From the NCBI RefSeq assembly GCF_023716665.1, contig NZ_CP071860.1, positions 806,001 to 870,000 on the forward strand: DNA of 64,000 bases, in the 5' to 3' direction. The translations under genes were made by a program, and so were the position numbers. A model generated the notes under the pieces. The model was not told the origin of the DNA and did no database searches. It saw nothing but the letters and a program-made list of their open reading frames with translations. This document shows positions 28,821-37,218 of this stretch, one piece after another (positions within the stretch are counted from its first letter, which is position 1; every line of letters starts with the position of its first letter). This DNA comes from Vibrio sp. SCSIO 43135 (GTDB lineage Bacteria; Pseudomonadota; Gammaproteobacteria; Enterobacterales; Vibrionaceae).

Positions 28821-29078
28821 GGTGTTTGTCCTTATGACTGTGTTCGTTTCGATGGTTGTATTAAAGCACTGCCAAATTGAACTAATACTGATTAAGACAT
28901 TCATTTTCCGTTCACTTATTGTCGTGACGAAGAGACAAAAAACTCGAGTAAGACCAATGATTACAACGTGCGACGCTATGAATAAGCTCAACAATTCGTT
29001 TTTGGGCTTGATATAATTCTCGTTATTAAAGCGCTTCTATTAGCATAAATCTGCAAAACACGAGATTGGTAAACTCTA

Positions 29079-30539
29079 ATGATTAAAAAAATTTCACCCT
29101 TGATGGTACAAGGCACCACTTCAGATGCTGGAAAGAGCGTTTTGGTGGCAGGGTTATGCCGCGTGTTGTACAGAAAAGGGATAAAGGTCGCCCCTTTTAA
29201 ACCGCAGAATATGGCGTTGAATAGTGCGGTCACAAAAGACGGCGGCGAGATTGGACGTGCACAGGCAGTGCAGGCGCAGGCTTGTTGTGTTGAACCAACT
29301 GTTCACATGAATCCAGTGCTGCTCAAGCCATGCTCTGACACCGGGGCGCAAGTCATACTGCAAGGTAAAGCCATTACTGATATGGAAGCGCAGAGTTACC
29401 ATGACTACAAAAAAGTGGCGTTAAACACAGTGATGGACTCATATACAAGGCTCGACGAAGAATATCAAAGCGTGGTGATAGAGGGAGCAGGGAGCCCAGC
29501 GGAAATAAACCTGAGAGCAAACGACATTGCGAACATGGGGTTTGCCGAAGAAGCAGATGTACCCGTTATCATCGTTGCGGATATTGATCGTGGTGGTGTG
29601 TTTGCTCACCTGTATGGCACCTTAGAATTACTCTCAGAGTCTGAACAAAACAGAGTGAAAGGCTTTGTGATTAATCGCTTTCGTGGAGATATCGGACTGT
29701 TGCAATCGGGCTTGGATTGGTTGGAGGCTAAAACGGGTAAGCCTGTGATTGGCGTACTTCCATATTTGCATGGGTTTAATTTAGATGCTGAAGACGCTAT
29801 TTCTGCTGTTCAAAATGTAGATGAGCAAGCAAAACTTAATGTAGTCGTGCCTGTGTTTACGAGAATCAGCAATCATACAGATTTTGATGCACTTCGTTTG
29901 CATCCTCAAATCAACTTTCGCTATGTCGGTAAAGGTGAGCGATTAGACAATGCGGATATCATCATCTTGCCAGGGACGAAGTCTGTCCGCTCTGATCTAG
30001 AGTATCTACGCCAGCAAGGTTGGGATAATGATATCTTAAAGCACTTACGCTATGGCGGTAAGGTGATCGGTATATGCGGTGGATACCAAATGCTTGGAGA
30101 GTCTATTTCTGACCCTGATGGTGTTGAGGGTGTTGCAGGGGCTTCGGATGGTTTAGGTTTGCTGCCGGTAACAACCGTGCTTACTGGGGAAAAACGTTTA
30201 TCCAATGTTGAAGGTATATTTACGTTCAACAGTGAAAGCATTTTAGTTTCTGGTTACGAAATTCATGTAGGCCGCACTAAAACGAATAATACATCTCCAA
30301 TTCAACTGACCAATGGCACACCAGACGGAGCCGTGTCAGATTGTAAACAAATCCTAGGCACCTATTTACATGGGTTCTTCGACAATCAAAACGTTGTTAG
30401 GTTGGTTAGTGAGTGGGCTGGTGTTAAAGATATCGAGACATTCGATCACCAACAGCGCAATGAACAAGCCATTGAGCGTATTGCTGACGCGATTGAAGAG
30501 CATTTAGAGTTATCTAAGCTTTGGCCCGATGTGTTTTAA
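29079..30539 (+). CDS. cobQ: Cobyric acid synthase CobQ
   Basis: 486 residues. It amidates four side chains of adenosylcobyrinic a,c-diamide using glutamine and ATP in B12 synthesis. The N-terminal P-loop-like domain has MVQGTTSDAGKS, FKPQNMALNS and VIEGAGSPAEINL. The C-terminal class I glutamine amidotransferase domain has its nucleophile at C333 in IGICGGYQMLG. No other cobalamin gene is adjacent and no B12 riboswitch is visible in the 258 bp upstream. An isolated cobQ is common in vibrios that salvage corrinoids. Confidence 0.94.
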   Translation: MIKKISPLMVQGTTSDAGKSVLVAGLCRVLYRKGIKVAPFKPQNMALNSAVTKDGGEIGRAQAVQAQACCVEPTVHMNPVLLKPCSDTGAQVILQGKAITDMEAQSYHDYKKVALNTVMDSYTRLDEEYQSVVIEGAGSPAEINLRANDIANMGFAEEADVPVIIVADIDRGGVFAHLYGTLELLSESEQNRVKGFVINRFRGDIGLLQSGLDWLEAKTGKPVIGVLPYLHGFNLDAEDAISAVQNVDEQAKLNVVVPVFTRISNHTDFDALRLHPQINFRYVGKGERLDNADIIILPGTKSVRSDLEYLRQQGWDNDILKHLRYGGKVIGICGGYQMLGESISDPDGVEGVAGASDGLGLLPVTTVLTGEKRLSNVEGIFTFNSESILVSGYEIHVGRTKTNNTSPIQLTNGTPDGAVSDCKQILGTYLHGFFDNQNVVRLVSEWAGVKDIETFDHQQRNEQAIERIADAIEEHLELSKLWPDVF

Positions 30540-30549
30540 GGGCCAGAAT

Positions 30550-30600
30550 AAAAAAGTCGCACCAAACGGTGCGACTTTATACATTATCACATAATGTATA
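30550..30600. terminator. Bidirectional terminator plus second hairpin
   Basis: Stem AAAGTCGCACC / GGTGCGACTTT (30553-30563 and 30568-30578) overlaps a perfect 10-bp inverted repeat TATACATTAT / ATAATGTATA (30578-30587 and 30591-30600) between converging genes. Confidence 0.85.
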
Positions 30601-30606
30601 GGCACA

Positions 30607-31044
30607 TTATTTTAAGAAAACTTCTTTGAAATCTTTCTTTAAAATTGCGTCTCGGCGAGCTTTCTTGATCTGCTTGACCATATCTTTCACACAGTTGTGT
30701 AGTACTTGGTCAAGTAATGTAGAGCGGTAAGCTTCTTTATCTTCGTCCGTCATACCTTCAGGCAACTGTAGGGTAGGAAACTCTTCCATTACGTTCACAC
30801 CTGCAAAAGCTTGGCTTACTGAAATGAGTGCGTGAAACTGTTCAAAGTTATCTAACACATTTTGAGCACTTGCTGGCAATGAATCCCATGCTTCACGAAC
30901 CGCTTCTTCTGATACTTCGTGAATAGAAGTCACCATAAAGTGCATCGCTTCTGGTACTTGGTCAAACTCGATAACCTGGCGTAGCTCAGGTGAAACAGTT
31001 GCTAAGTCGACTTTCTGTTGTTCAACTTGTTGTTCGTCAGACAT
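30607..31044 (-). CDS. Conserved hypothetical protein (possibly DUF3069)
   Basis: 145 residues, acidic and mostly helical by composition, with a basic C-terminus (VKQIKKARRDAILKKDFKEVF). No signal peptide or membrane segment. It resembles a Vibrio family that I recall as DUF3069, but that assignment is weak. It is preceded by a good ribosome-binding sequence on the minus strand (AAAGAGATAAAG) and is divergent from the receiver-GGDEF gene. No function can be assigned. Confidence 0.65.
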   Translation of the reverse strand: MSDEQQVEQQKVDLATVSPELRQVIEFDQVPEAMHFMVTSIHEVSEEAVREAWDSLPASAQNVLDNFEQFHALISVSQAFAGVNVMEEFPTLQLPEGMTDEDKEAYRSTLLDQVLHNCVKDMVKQIKKARRDAILKKDFKEVFLK

Positions 31045-31179
31045 GACTTTATCTCTTTATATAAAAACGTAATGCTAGTTGGATATGGTATCAAGTCCAC
31101 ATAACTCTATCAATTAACTCGTGAAATATAGTGAATGAAGTGCTATAAGTCATATGAGAGCAATTTAATAGGAGCAAAT

Positions 31180-32139
31180 ATGTCGGTTAATGGTTCCTCT
31201 ATGAGGATATTACTTGTCGATGATGTTCAAATGGATCGGATGCAACTTGCTATCAGGCTGAAACAATTGGGCCATATGGTTGAGTCCGTAGGAAGTGGTC
31301 GTGAAGCGTTAGACATCTACAGCCAGTTTGATCCAGAACTGGTTCTGCTTGATATTACAATGCCGGATATGAACGGCTTTGAAGTTTCTCAAGAAATCCG
31401 CCGCCTTTATCCAGATTGGATTCCTATTATTTTTCTTAGTAGCCATGAAGAACCAAGCATGATTGCGAAAGCGATTGATGCTGGTGGAGATGACTATCTT
31501 ACTAAACCTGTCGATAAGCTCGTACTCAACTCAAAGCTTATTGCAATGCAGCGTATTGCCCACATGAGGCGAGAACTCAAACGCGCTTCGGCAAAACTCG
31601 AAGAGCTTAATGATGCACTGCAGCAACAAGTCAATGAAGATGGGTTAACGAAACTCTTCAATCGTCGATTTATGGATGAGAAGTTAGCCGAAATGCTCAG
31701 CTGGCATGGTCGGCACAAATTGCCTATGTCGTTAATCTTGCTCGATGTCGACAACTTCAAACCTTTTAATGATAACTACGGTCATATTGAAGGCGATAAA
31801 TGTTTGATTGCATTGGCTGAAGTTACGAAAAATTTATTTGGGCGAAGTGGTGAGTATGTTGGACGGTACGGTGGTGAAGAGTTTGTAGTTATCCTCAGTC
31901 ATACCGACCGAGAGGCAGCAGAAATGGCGGCAGACCGTATACTAGTAGCTATGAAGGATATGCATTATCCACATGACTACAACCAAGGGTTGGGTTACGT
32001 GACGGTGTCACAGGGTGTGTGTGGTTTTGTCCCTACCGGAAAAGAGAGCATAAGTGACGTTTACAACTATGCAGATGAAGCGCTGTACAAAGCGAAACAC
32101 CAAGGGCGCAACTGTTTTGTGATAAGTGATTCAGTCTAA
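31180..32139 (+). CDS. Response regulator with GGDEF output (diguanylate cyclase)
   Basis: 319 residues from the ATG at 31180, chosen because AGGAG lies 6 bp before it and receiver homology starts at once (MRILLVDDVQ); an upstream ATG in frame adds 15 unlikely residues. Receiver domain at about 8-125 with phospho-Asp D58 in LVLLDITMPDMNG, a coiled-coil linker (about 135-160) and GGDEF at about 165-315 with active-site GGEEF. The I-site position reads RSGE instead of RxxD, so normal product inhibition may be weakened. No histidine kinase gene is adjacent. Confidence 0.9.
   Translation: MSVNGSSMRILLVDDVQMDRMQLAIRLKQLGHMVESVGSGREALDIYSQFDPELVLLDITMPDMNGFEVSQEIRRLYPDWIPIIFLSSHEEPSMIAKAIDAGGDDYLTKPVDKLVLNSKLIAMQRIAHMRRELKRASAKLEELNDALQQQVNEDGLTKLFNRRFMDEKLAEMLSWHGRHKLPMSLILLDVDNFKPFNDNYGHIEGDKCLIALAEVTKNLFGRSGEYVGRYGGEEFVVILSHTDREAAEMAADRILVAMKDMHYPHDYNQGLGYVTVSQGVCGFVPTGKESISDVYNYADEALYKAKHQGRNCFVISDSV
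31999..32011. other. matS site (MatP-binding), perfect match
   Basis: GTGAC-GGT-GTCAC fits the matS consensus fully; it lies near the 3' end of the receiver-GGDEF gene. Confidence 0.75.
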
Positions 32140-32240
32140 TCAGTAGTGATGATTAGGTAAACAAATCTCTTATTTCAGAATTGAATTTGGGTTAGAATCC
32201 AAGGCGTTAGTTGTTTCAATTGCATATTAATGAGGGATAA

Positions 32241-33224
32241 ATGCGCTTCAAGGGTAGCACCACCGCTATAGTGTTGACGTCTAACCTAATTGTTCACCCT
32301 GCTTGGGCGCAGGGCTCTCCTGCTTTTGAAAAACATCTTGAAAAAACCTTCTCGGCAGCTGTCATCTTAATGGATAGTGACGTTGTAACATTCGGTATTC
32401 ATGATTTTGACCCTAATGAATGGTTTAACCTAGAAAATGAACAAATAGGCTCTGATGAATCGCTAAGTTTACGTAAGCAAATTACGGTCAGTACGCTACC
32501 AATAACGTTTGAGTTGAGTGAAGAAGGTGCAACTCATAAACACTTTTTAGTTACTCGACTTGCCGCATTTGTCTCAGAGCAAAATGTTGAAGTTCTTGGA
32601 ACAGAATTCTCCGATCAGCAAAAAGACACGGTGCTTTCCGGTTACGTCGCCTATCGATACCAATACCAAATTACTGAGAACTGGTCGCTAACGCCTTCAT
32701 TAGGTACACACCTGATGTACTACAAGAATGACTTCGATTATAAGAGTGATTTCTTTAACTCAATTAAACCTGCAATTGATGGTGTCTTGGTCAATACGAA
32801 TGCTTGGGCCAATATTTACGAACCGTCCATAAAGCTTAAATATCATAAAGACAAAGACTGGGGTTCTTGGAACGTCAACTCTACTTGGCACTATTTTTAT
32901 GGCTATGGTTGGGGAGAAGCCAACCATGGTGATGTCGGCAATCCTGAGGGGTGGTACATCGCAAATGAGGTGACCGCTAAGTACAATTTTGACCGCTGGG
33001 GAAGGGCTGTACAGTCTGTTTACAGTAGTTTAAGGCGGATCGATCTTGGGGCTGATACTGCAGATCCATTTGGTACTCATTACTATTATGAAGCCGCAGT
33101 GGGTTGGCTCATGACGCCGCCGTTTGAATCCGAATGGATAGAAAACATAGGTATCGGCCTCAACTTCAATTATGGTAGCGCCCTAAAAGGCGGAAGTATC
33201 GTTCTATTCTTCAATCAGGACTGA
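32241..33224 (+). CDS. Outer-membrane beta-barrel protein (solitary autotransporter-barrel type)
   Basis: 327 residues with a signal peptide ending in AWAQG (about 1-25). The rest is rich in aromatic, amphipathic strands (SGYVAYRYQYQITENWSLTPSLGTHLMYY, WNVNSTWHYFYGYGW, YYYEAAVGWLMTPPF, GIGLNFNYGSALKGGSIVLFF). It resembles the solitary outer membrane autotransporter beta-barrel family known in vibrios, which lacks a passenger domain. The family name is from memory; the barrel prediction is from the strand pattern. Function unknown. Confidence 0.72.
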   Translation: MRFKGSTTAIVLTSNLIVHPAWAQGSPAFEKHLEKTFSAAVILMDSDVVTFGIHDFDPNEWFNLENEQIGSDESLSLRKQITVSTLPITFELSEEGATHKHFLVTRLAAFVSEQNVEVLGTEFSDQQKDTVLSGYVAYRYQYQITENWSLTPSLGTHLMYYKNDFDYKSDFFNSIKPAIDGVLVNTNAWANIYEPSIKLKYHKDKDWGSWNVNSTWHYFYGYGWGEANHGDVGNPEGWYIANEVTAKYNFDRWGRAVQSVYSSLRRIDLGADTADPFGTHYYYEAAVGWLMTPPFESEWIENIGIGLNFNYGSALKGGSIVLFFNQD

Positions 33225-33240
33225 GCTAGTACAACTAATC

Positions 33241-34473
33241 CTAATACGCTACCTTATTTCGTCCGGTTTGCTTCGCTTTATAGAGCGCTTTATCTGCGGC
33301 TTTGATCACTGACTCCGGTTTGTTGTCAGTTGTGGAATCAGCCACACCGATACTGATGGTAATGTTGACGGTATCTGTTTTCTTAGCTTTACCGCGTTTT
33401 TTAGTCCCATCAACATCACTTTTTGGTCTAGAAGCGATGTTACGCAGCGACATTTCATACTCTTCAATATCAACTCGAAGTAGTTCTAAATGATCTAATA
33501 CTTCATCAACATACTTACCTTTAAATATCGCGGTAAACTCTTCGCCCCCATAACGGTACACTTTGGCTCGCCCAGTAATAAGTGCTAAGCGACTTGCGAC
33601 TAATTTCAACACATCGTCTCCTGTGTCGTGTCCGTACGTGTCGTTAAACGATTTAAAATGGTCTACGTCTAGCATTGCGATACTGTATTTACGTCCCAAG
33701 TGTTTGAGATCCATTTCAAGTGCATGGCGACCAGGAATGCCAGTTAGACTGTCGTTAAACGCAAGTTCGTGGCTCGCCGAAACAAGGTAAACCAGCAGTA
33801 ATACACCGGAAAGGCTGAACATGGTGCTTGAAACATAAGGAACGTGGAAGAAGATAAATGTACAACTAGCCGTGACAATCGCTGAATAAACAACCACGTC
33901 GGCGATACGATTATTTTTGAGTACGAGAATCGCGGTGATACCAGATAATGCGATCAGATAGAGTACCAACACAAAAGGAAGCTTAGAGACCTGAGGTACC
34001 GAGAACAGTAAATCATCGATAAAGTTATCAAACCCGCCAGAGGCAAAGTGTTGGAGAATAAGATACGACCACGCGATGAACATCAATAGTACTGCACAAT
34101 AGTAGATAAAAGTGCGTGTTAGAATGTTTGAATCTTTGAATGCGTATGTAAGTAAGCAGGCAATGGGGAGTAGCACACTCATTAAGGACAGCTCTAGCAA
34201 TGTTGTGCCCGTTGATAATGAAGTTTGCAATCGATACTGAATCAAGCTGTAGGTGATGAGCATTGCTAGAGCGACCATTGAGCATCGACTCTGGTTGAAC
34301 GTATGTCCTAATATGATCGCAGTAAGGAAAAGAACCGTAGGCAGGTTCATTGCGATACCAAGGTTTGCTTGAGTTACTGAAATCACGTTATTCATTCCAA
34401 ACCCAAGTACTGCAGCTAGCAACAATGGGAATGAAAATCTAAACCAATTTGACGTGATAATTGATGGAGACAT
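33241..34473 (-). CDS. Membrane-bound diguanylate cyclase (GGDEF)
   Basis: 410 residues. About seven hydrophobic segments between 10 and 230 form an N-terminal membrane sensor of unrecognised type. The C-terminal GGDEF domain (about 240-408) has the active site YRYGGEEF and the terminal NKVAY typical of these cyclases. The I-site RxxD is absent (TGRA at that position), so feedback by c-di-GMP is not expected through that site. It is divergent from the ComFB-type gene. A Lys/Arg-rich insertion (KSDVDGTKKRGKAKK) lies between the active site and the last helices. Confidence 0.88.
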   Translation of the reverse strand: MSPSIITSNWFRFSFPLLLAAVLGFGMNNVISVTQANLGIAMNLPTVLFLTAIILGHTFNQSRCSMVALAMLITYSLIQYRLQTSLSTGTTLLELSLMSVLLPIACLLTYAFKDSNILTRTFIYYCAVLLMFIAWSYLILQHFASGGFDNFIDDLLFSVPQVSKLPFVLVLYLIALSGITAILVLKNNRIADVVVYSAIVTASCTFIFFHVPYVSSTMFSLSGVLLLVYLVSASHELAFNDSLTGIPGRHALEMDLKHLGRKYSIAMLDVDHFKSFNDTYGHDTGDDVLKLVASRLALITGRAKVYRYGGEEFTAIFKGKYVDEVLDHLELLRVDIEEYEMSLRNIASRPKSDVDGTKKRGKAKKTDTVNITISIGVADSTTDNKPESVIKAADKALYKAKQTGRNKVAY

Positions 34474-34700
34474 TGATGAAATTTTTTTCCATGTCGTAGT
34501 AGACGACTTTTTTTATACTATACAAGTAATAGGATACTTTGATTTACTGAATTGCCAAGCTTTTTGCTAAACTAATGAATGAATAATAGAGTCATATTGT
34601 AACTAGCCCCAAATTTGACCAAGTGAACTTGTTGTCATTGACTTGGCAGGGTAAGTTAACCATGAAATTAGTTGTTGATGTGTTGACAAGGAGTCTTTGA

Positions 34701-35072
34701 ATGCAGATTAGCGTAGATGTCCATAACTATATGGAAACCCTAGTAGGTCATGAGCTCGCCAAAGACCAATATGTTAATAAATACGATCATGGCCAATTGG
34801 CGGATTTAGCTTGCTTGGCGCTTAGCCAATTAAGGCCAATTTATATTCGCCACGATATCGATTTTTTATCCGCTTTGCCTGAGACTCGTCTTGTTATTCT
34901 CAAGCAATATACCAAAACAGCGGTAGAAACAGCGGAGATCATGATCATCGATGATCGCAGAAAAGACCGTAGTGACGATATACCAATCGTTTTCAGTCAA
35001 CCGCGTTTTGACGATGACGTTGAACTTGAGTGGTTTGAAAAGCCGTTAATACAAAAGAAAAACGAAGTATAG
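34701..35072 (+). CDS. ComFB-type protein, candidate c-di-GMP receptor
   Basis: 123 residues, soluble. The region MQISVDVHNYMETLVG...QLADLACLALSQLRPIYIRHDIDFLSAL fits the ComFB family, a small domain first named in Bacillus competence. Recent work describes ComFB-domain proteins as cyclic dinucleotide receptors. AAGGAG precedes the ATG. It is divergent from a GGDEF cyclase gene and 12 bp upstream of a HlyU-family gene, so the two small genes probably form one transcript. The family call is from recognisable sequence; ligand binding here is inferred. Confidence 0.72.
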   Translation: MQISVDVHNYMETLVGHELAKDQYVNKYDHGQLADLACLALSQLRPIYIRHDIDFLSALPETRLVILKQYTKTAVETAEIMIIDDRRKDRSDDIPIVFSQPRFDDDVELEWFEKPLIQKKNEV

Positions 35073-35084
35073 AGGAAAGTGTAA

Positions 35085-35363
35085 GTGGGACTTTTTTCAC
35101 GCCTTTTTGGCAAATCCGAACCGAAGCCTGAACCTGTCATAGAACCAGTAGAATATAAAGGGTGTCTTATTTACCAAAATTCTATTTCTGAAAGTGGTCA
35201 GTACCGGATAGCTGGTCAAATTACGAAAGAGATTGACGGTGAACTGAAAACTCATCGATTTATTCGATCTGATGTATTGTCTAGCAAAGATGACGCTGAC
35301 GAACTTATGCTTAAAAAATCACAAATGTTGATTGACCAAATGGGTGACAGCATTTTCAATTAG
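35085..35363 (+). CDS. HlyU-family small protein
   Basis: 92 residues starting at GTG 35085, preceded by AGAGGAAAG. The N-terminus MGLFSRLFGKSEPKPEP, followed by YKGCLIYQNSI...GQYRIAGQITKEIDGELKTHRFIRSDVLSSKDDADELMLKKSQMLIDQMG, is characteristic of the Pfam HlyU family found across proteobacteria. It is distinct from the ArsR-type virulence activator HlyU of Vibrio and has no visible helix-turn-helix. Biochemical role unknown. It is the second gene after comFB and ends in a terminator. Confidence 0.78.
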   Translation: MGLFSRLFGKSEPKPEPVIEPVEYKGCLIYQNSISESGQYRIAGQITKEIDGELKTHRFIRSDVLSSKDDADELMLKKSQMLIDQMGDSIFN

Positions 35364-35396
35364 TTGCCCCTCAACTTGATTAACATCATAAATACC

Positions 35397-35434
35397 AGAG
35401 CCATTAGCCTTTATGCTGATGGCTCTTTTTTTAT
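35397..35434 (+). terminator. Terminator after HlyU-family gene
   Basis: Stem AGAGCCAT / ATGGCTCT (35397-35404 and 35419-35426), extended by AGC/GCT inside, then a run of T. Confidence 0.9.
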
Positions 35435-35476
35435 AAAAAGCTTTAGTAAGTGTCTGTTATCAAACGCTATATTTTA

Positions 35477-35493
35477 ATCTGGTAAGACCAGTA
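35477..35493. promoter_or_regulatory. Candidate FadR-type operator before pntA
   Basis: ATCTGGTAAGACCAGTA contains a perfect CTGGT-N3-ACCAG palindrome and matches 11 of 13 fixed positions of the E. coli FadR consensus ANCTGGTCNGACCNGNT. It lies about 170 bp before the pntA ATG, after the upstream terminator. Other GntR-family regulators of the FadR branch (PdhR, LldR) use related sites. Confidence 0.5.
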
Positions 35494-35540
35494 AGGCTGG
35501 CGACATATGTTGTTTTTTTACGGCCTGAAATTACTAATTC

Positions 35541-35570
35541 AATCATTACTTACGGTTATATGTAATGATT
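35541..35570. promoter_or_regulatory. Inverted repeat in the pntA upstream region
   Basis: Perfect 9-bp arms AATCATTAC / GTAATGATT (35541-35549 and 35562-35570) 90 bp before pntA, followed by an AT-rich stretch. It could be an operator or a leader hairpin; no known consensus recognised. Confidence 0.4.
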
Positions 35571-35659
35571 TTTAGTATTTTTATTACAAAGTGCTTGAAG
35601 TTAAAACATCCGTTCGATAAAAACAGAGTAGTCATTGTGCCAATAGTCAAGGAATAGCT

Positions 35660-37207
35660 ATGCAAATTGGTGTACCTAGAGAAGTACTCGCTGGAGAAAC
35701 GCGAGTGGCTGCCTCACCAAAATCGGTGGAGCAGTTAATAAAGTTGGGATTTGAAGTCTCAATAGAATCGCAAGCCGGTGAGCTTGCAAGTTTTGAAAAC
35801 GCAGCCTATGAAACTGCGGGTGCAAAAATAGCCACTAAAGAAGAAGTTTGGAACTCGGAACTAATTCTTAAAGTGAATGCGCCTGTCGTGGATGGTGAAA
35901 CAGATGAGATTGCATTGCTAAAAGAGGGTGCAAGTCTTATTAGTTTTATCTGGCCAGCGCAAAACCCTGAATTGATGGAACAACTTTCTAGCAAAAACAT
36001 CAATGTAATGGCTATGGACGCGGTACCACGAATTTCTCGTGCGCAAGCGTTAGATGCCTTGTCTTCCATGGCAAACATTGCAGGTTATCGTGCGGTTGTA
36101 GAAGCAGCTCACGAGTTTGGCCGTTTCTTCACGGGGCAAATCACCGCTGCTGGTAAGGTTCCACCAGCCAAAGTACTTGTTGCTGGAGCTGGCGTCGCAG
36201 GGCTTGCAGCCATCGGTGCAGCAGGTAGCTTGGGTGCGATCGTTAGGGCTTTTGATGTCCGTCCAGAAGTAAAAGAACAAGTTCAATCTATGGGCGCAGA
36301 ATTCTTAGAAGTTGATTTCGAAGAAGACACGGGCGCCGGCGATGGCTATGCAAAAGAAATGTCAGATGCTTTCAATAAGAAAGCGGAAGAGTTGTACGCC
36401 GCGCAAGCTAAAGACGTAGATATCATTATCACTACAGCTTTGATCCCAGGTCGTCCGGCACCAAAGCTAATTACCAAAGAAATGGTAGACAGCATGAAAG
36501 CCGGTTCGGTCATCGTTGACTTAGCGGCTGCAAACGGTGGTAACTGTGAGTACACCGTTGCCGATAAAGTTATTACCACTGATAACGGCGTTAAAATTGT
36601 CGGTTACACCGATATGGTCGGTCGTTTACCTACCCAATCTTCCCAGCTGTATGCCACCAATATCGTCAACCTACTGAAACTGCTGTGTAAAGAAAAAGAC
36701 GGCAATATTAATATCGATTTTGAAGATGTTGTATTGCGCGGTGTCACGGTCGTTAAAGAAGGGGAAGTTACTTGGCCAGCTCCGCCGATACAAGTTTCTG
36801 CTCAACCACAGGCAAAAGCAGAGCCTCCAAAGCAAGCAGAGACTAAGGTAGAAGAGCCTAAATCTCCGATCAAAAAGTTAGCAGCGGTAGCTGTGGGTAT
36901 CAGCGCTTTTGCTTGGGTAGCTTCTGTGGCACCGGCTGCGTTTTTAAGCCACTTTACGGTTTTCGTATTAGCGTGTGTGGTTGGTTACTACGTAGTTTGG
37001 AATGTAACCCATGCACTGCATACGCCGCTGATGTCTGTTACTAACGCAATCTCAGGAATTATTATTGTCGGCGCACTATTGCAGATAGGGCAAGGAAGTG
37101 GCGTTGTCACTTTTCTTTCGTTTATCGCTGTTTTAATTGCGAGTATTAATATCTTTGGTGGCTTTACAGTAACCAAACGAATGCTCGAAATGTTCCGTAA
37201 AGATTAA
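35660..37207 (+). CDS. pntA: NAD(P) transhydrogenase alpha subunit PntA
   Basis: 515 residues. The N-terminal alanine-dehydrogenase-like NAD(H)-binding domain (about 1-370) contains MQIGVPREVLAGETRVA, the nucleotide loop VLVAGAGVAGLAAIGAAGSLGA and YTDMVGRLPTQSSQLYATN. A Pro/Lys/Glu linker (about 375-405) leads to four membrane helices (about 410-510). With PntB it uses the proton gradient to transfer hydride from NADH to NADP+, supplying NADPH. It is followed 11 bp later by pntB. Confidence 0.96.
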   Translation: MQIGVPREVLAGETRVAASPKSVEQLIKLGFEVSIESQAGELASFENAAYETAGAKIATKEEVWNSELILKVNAPVVDGETDEIALLKEGASLISFIWPAQNPELMEQLSSKNINVMAMDAVPRISRAQALDALSSMANIAGYRAVVEAAHEFGRFFTGQITAAGKVPPAKVLVAGAGVAGLAAIGAAGSLGAIVRAFDVRPEVKEQVQSMGAEFLEVDFEEDTGAGDGYAKEMSDAFNKKAEELYAAQAKDVDIIITTALIPGRPAPKLITKEMVDSMKAGSVIVDLAAANGGNCEYTVADKVITTDNGVKIVGYTDMVGRLPTQSSQLYATNIVNLLKLLCKEKDGNINIDFEDVVLRGVTVVKEGEVTWPAPPIQVSAQPQAKAEPPKQAETKVEEPKSPIKKLAAVAVGISAFAWVASVAPAAFLSHFTVFVLACVVGYYVVWNVTHALHTPLMSVTNAISGIIIVGALLQIGQGSGVVTFLSFIAVLIASINIFGGFTVTKRMLEMFRKD

Positions 37208-37218
37208 AGGAGTAACAT

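Noticed and set aside
28459..29016. Long open frame of 185 codons on the plus strand
   Set aside because: It lies opposite the YgiW-type gene, whose signal peptide and family motifs are clear; the plus-strand translation is Ser/Val-rich low-information sequence.
35085..35363. HlyU-family gene as the haemolysin activator HlyU
   Set aside because: The known Vibrio activator is an ArsR-type winged-helix protein; this small protein belongs to a different family of the same name.
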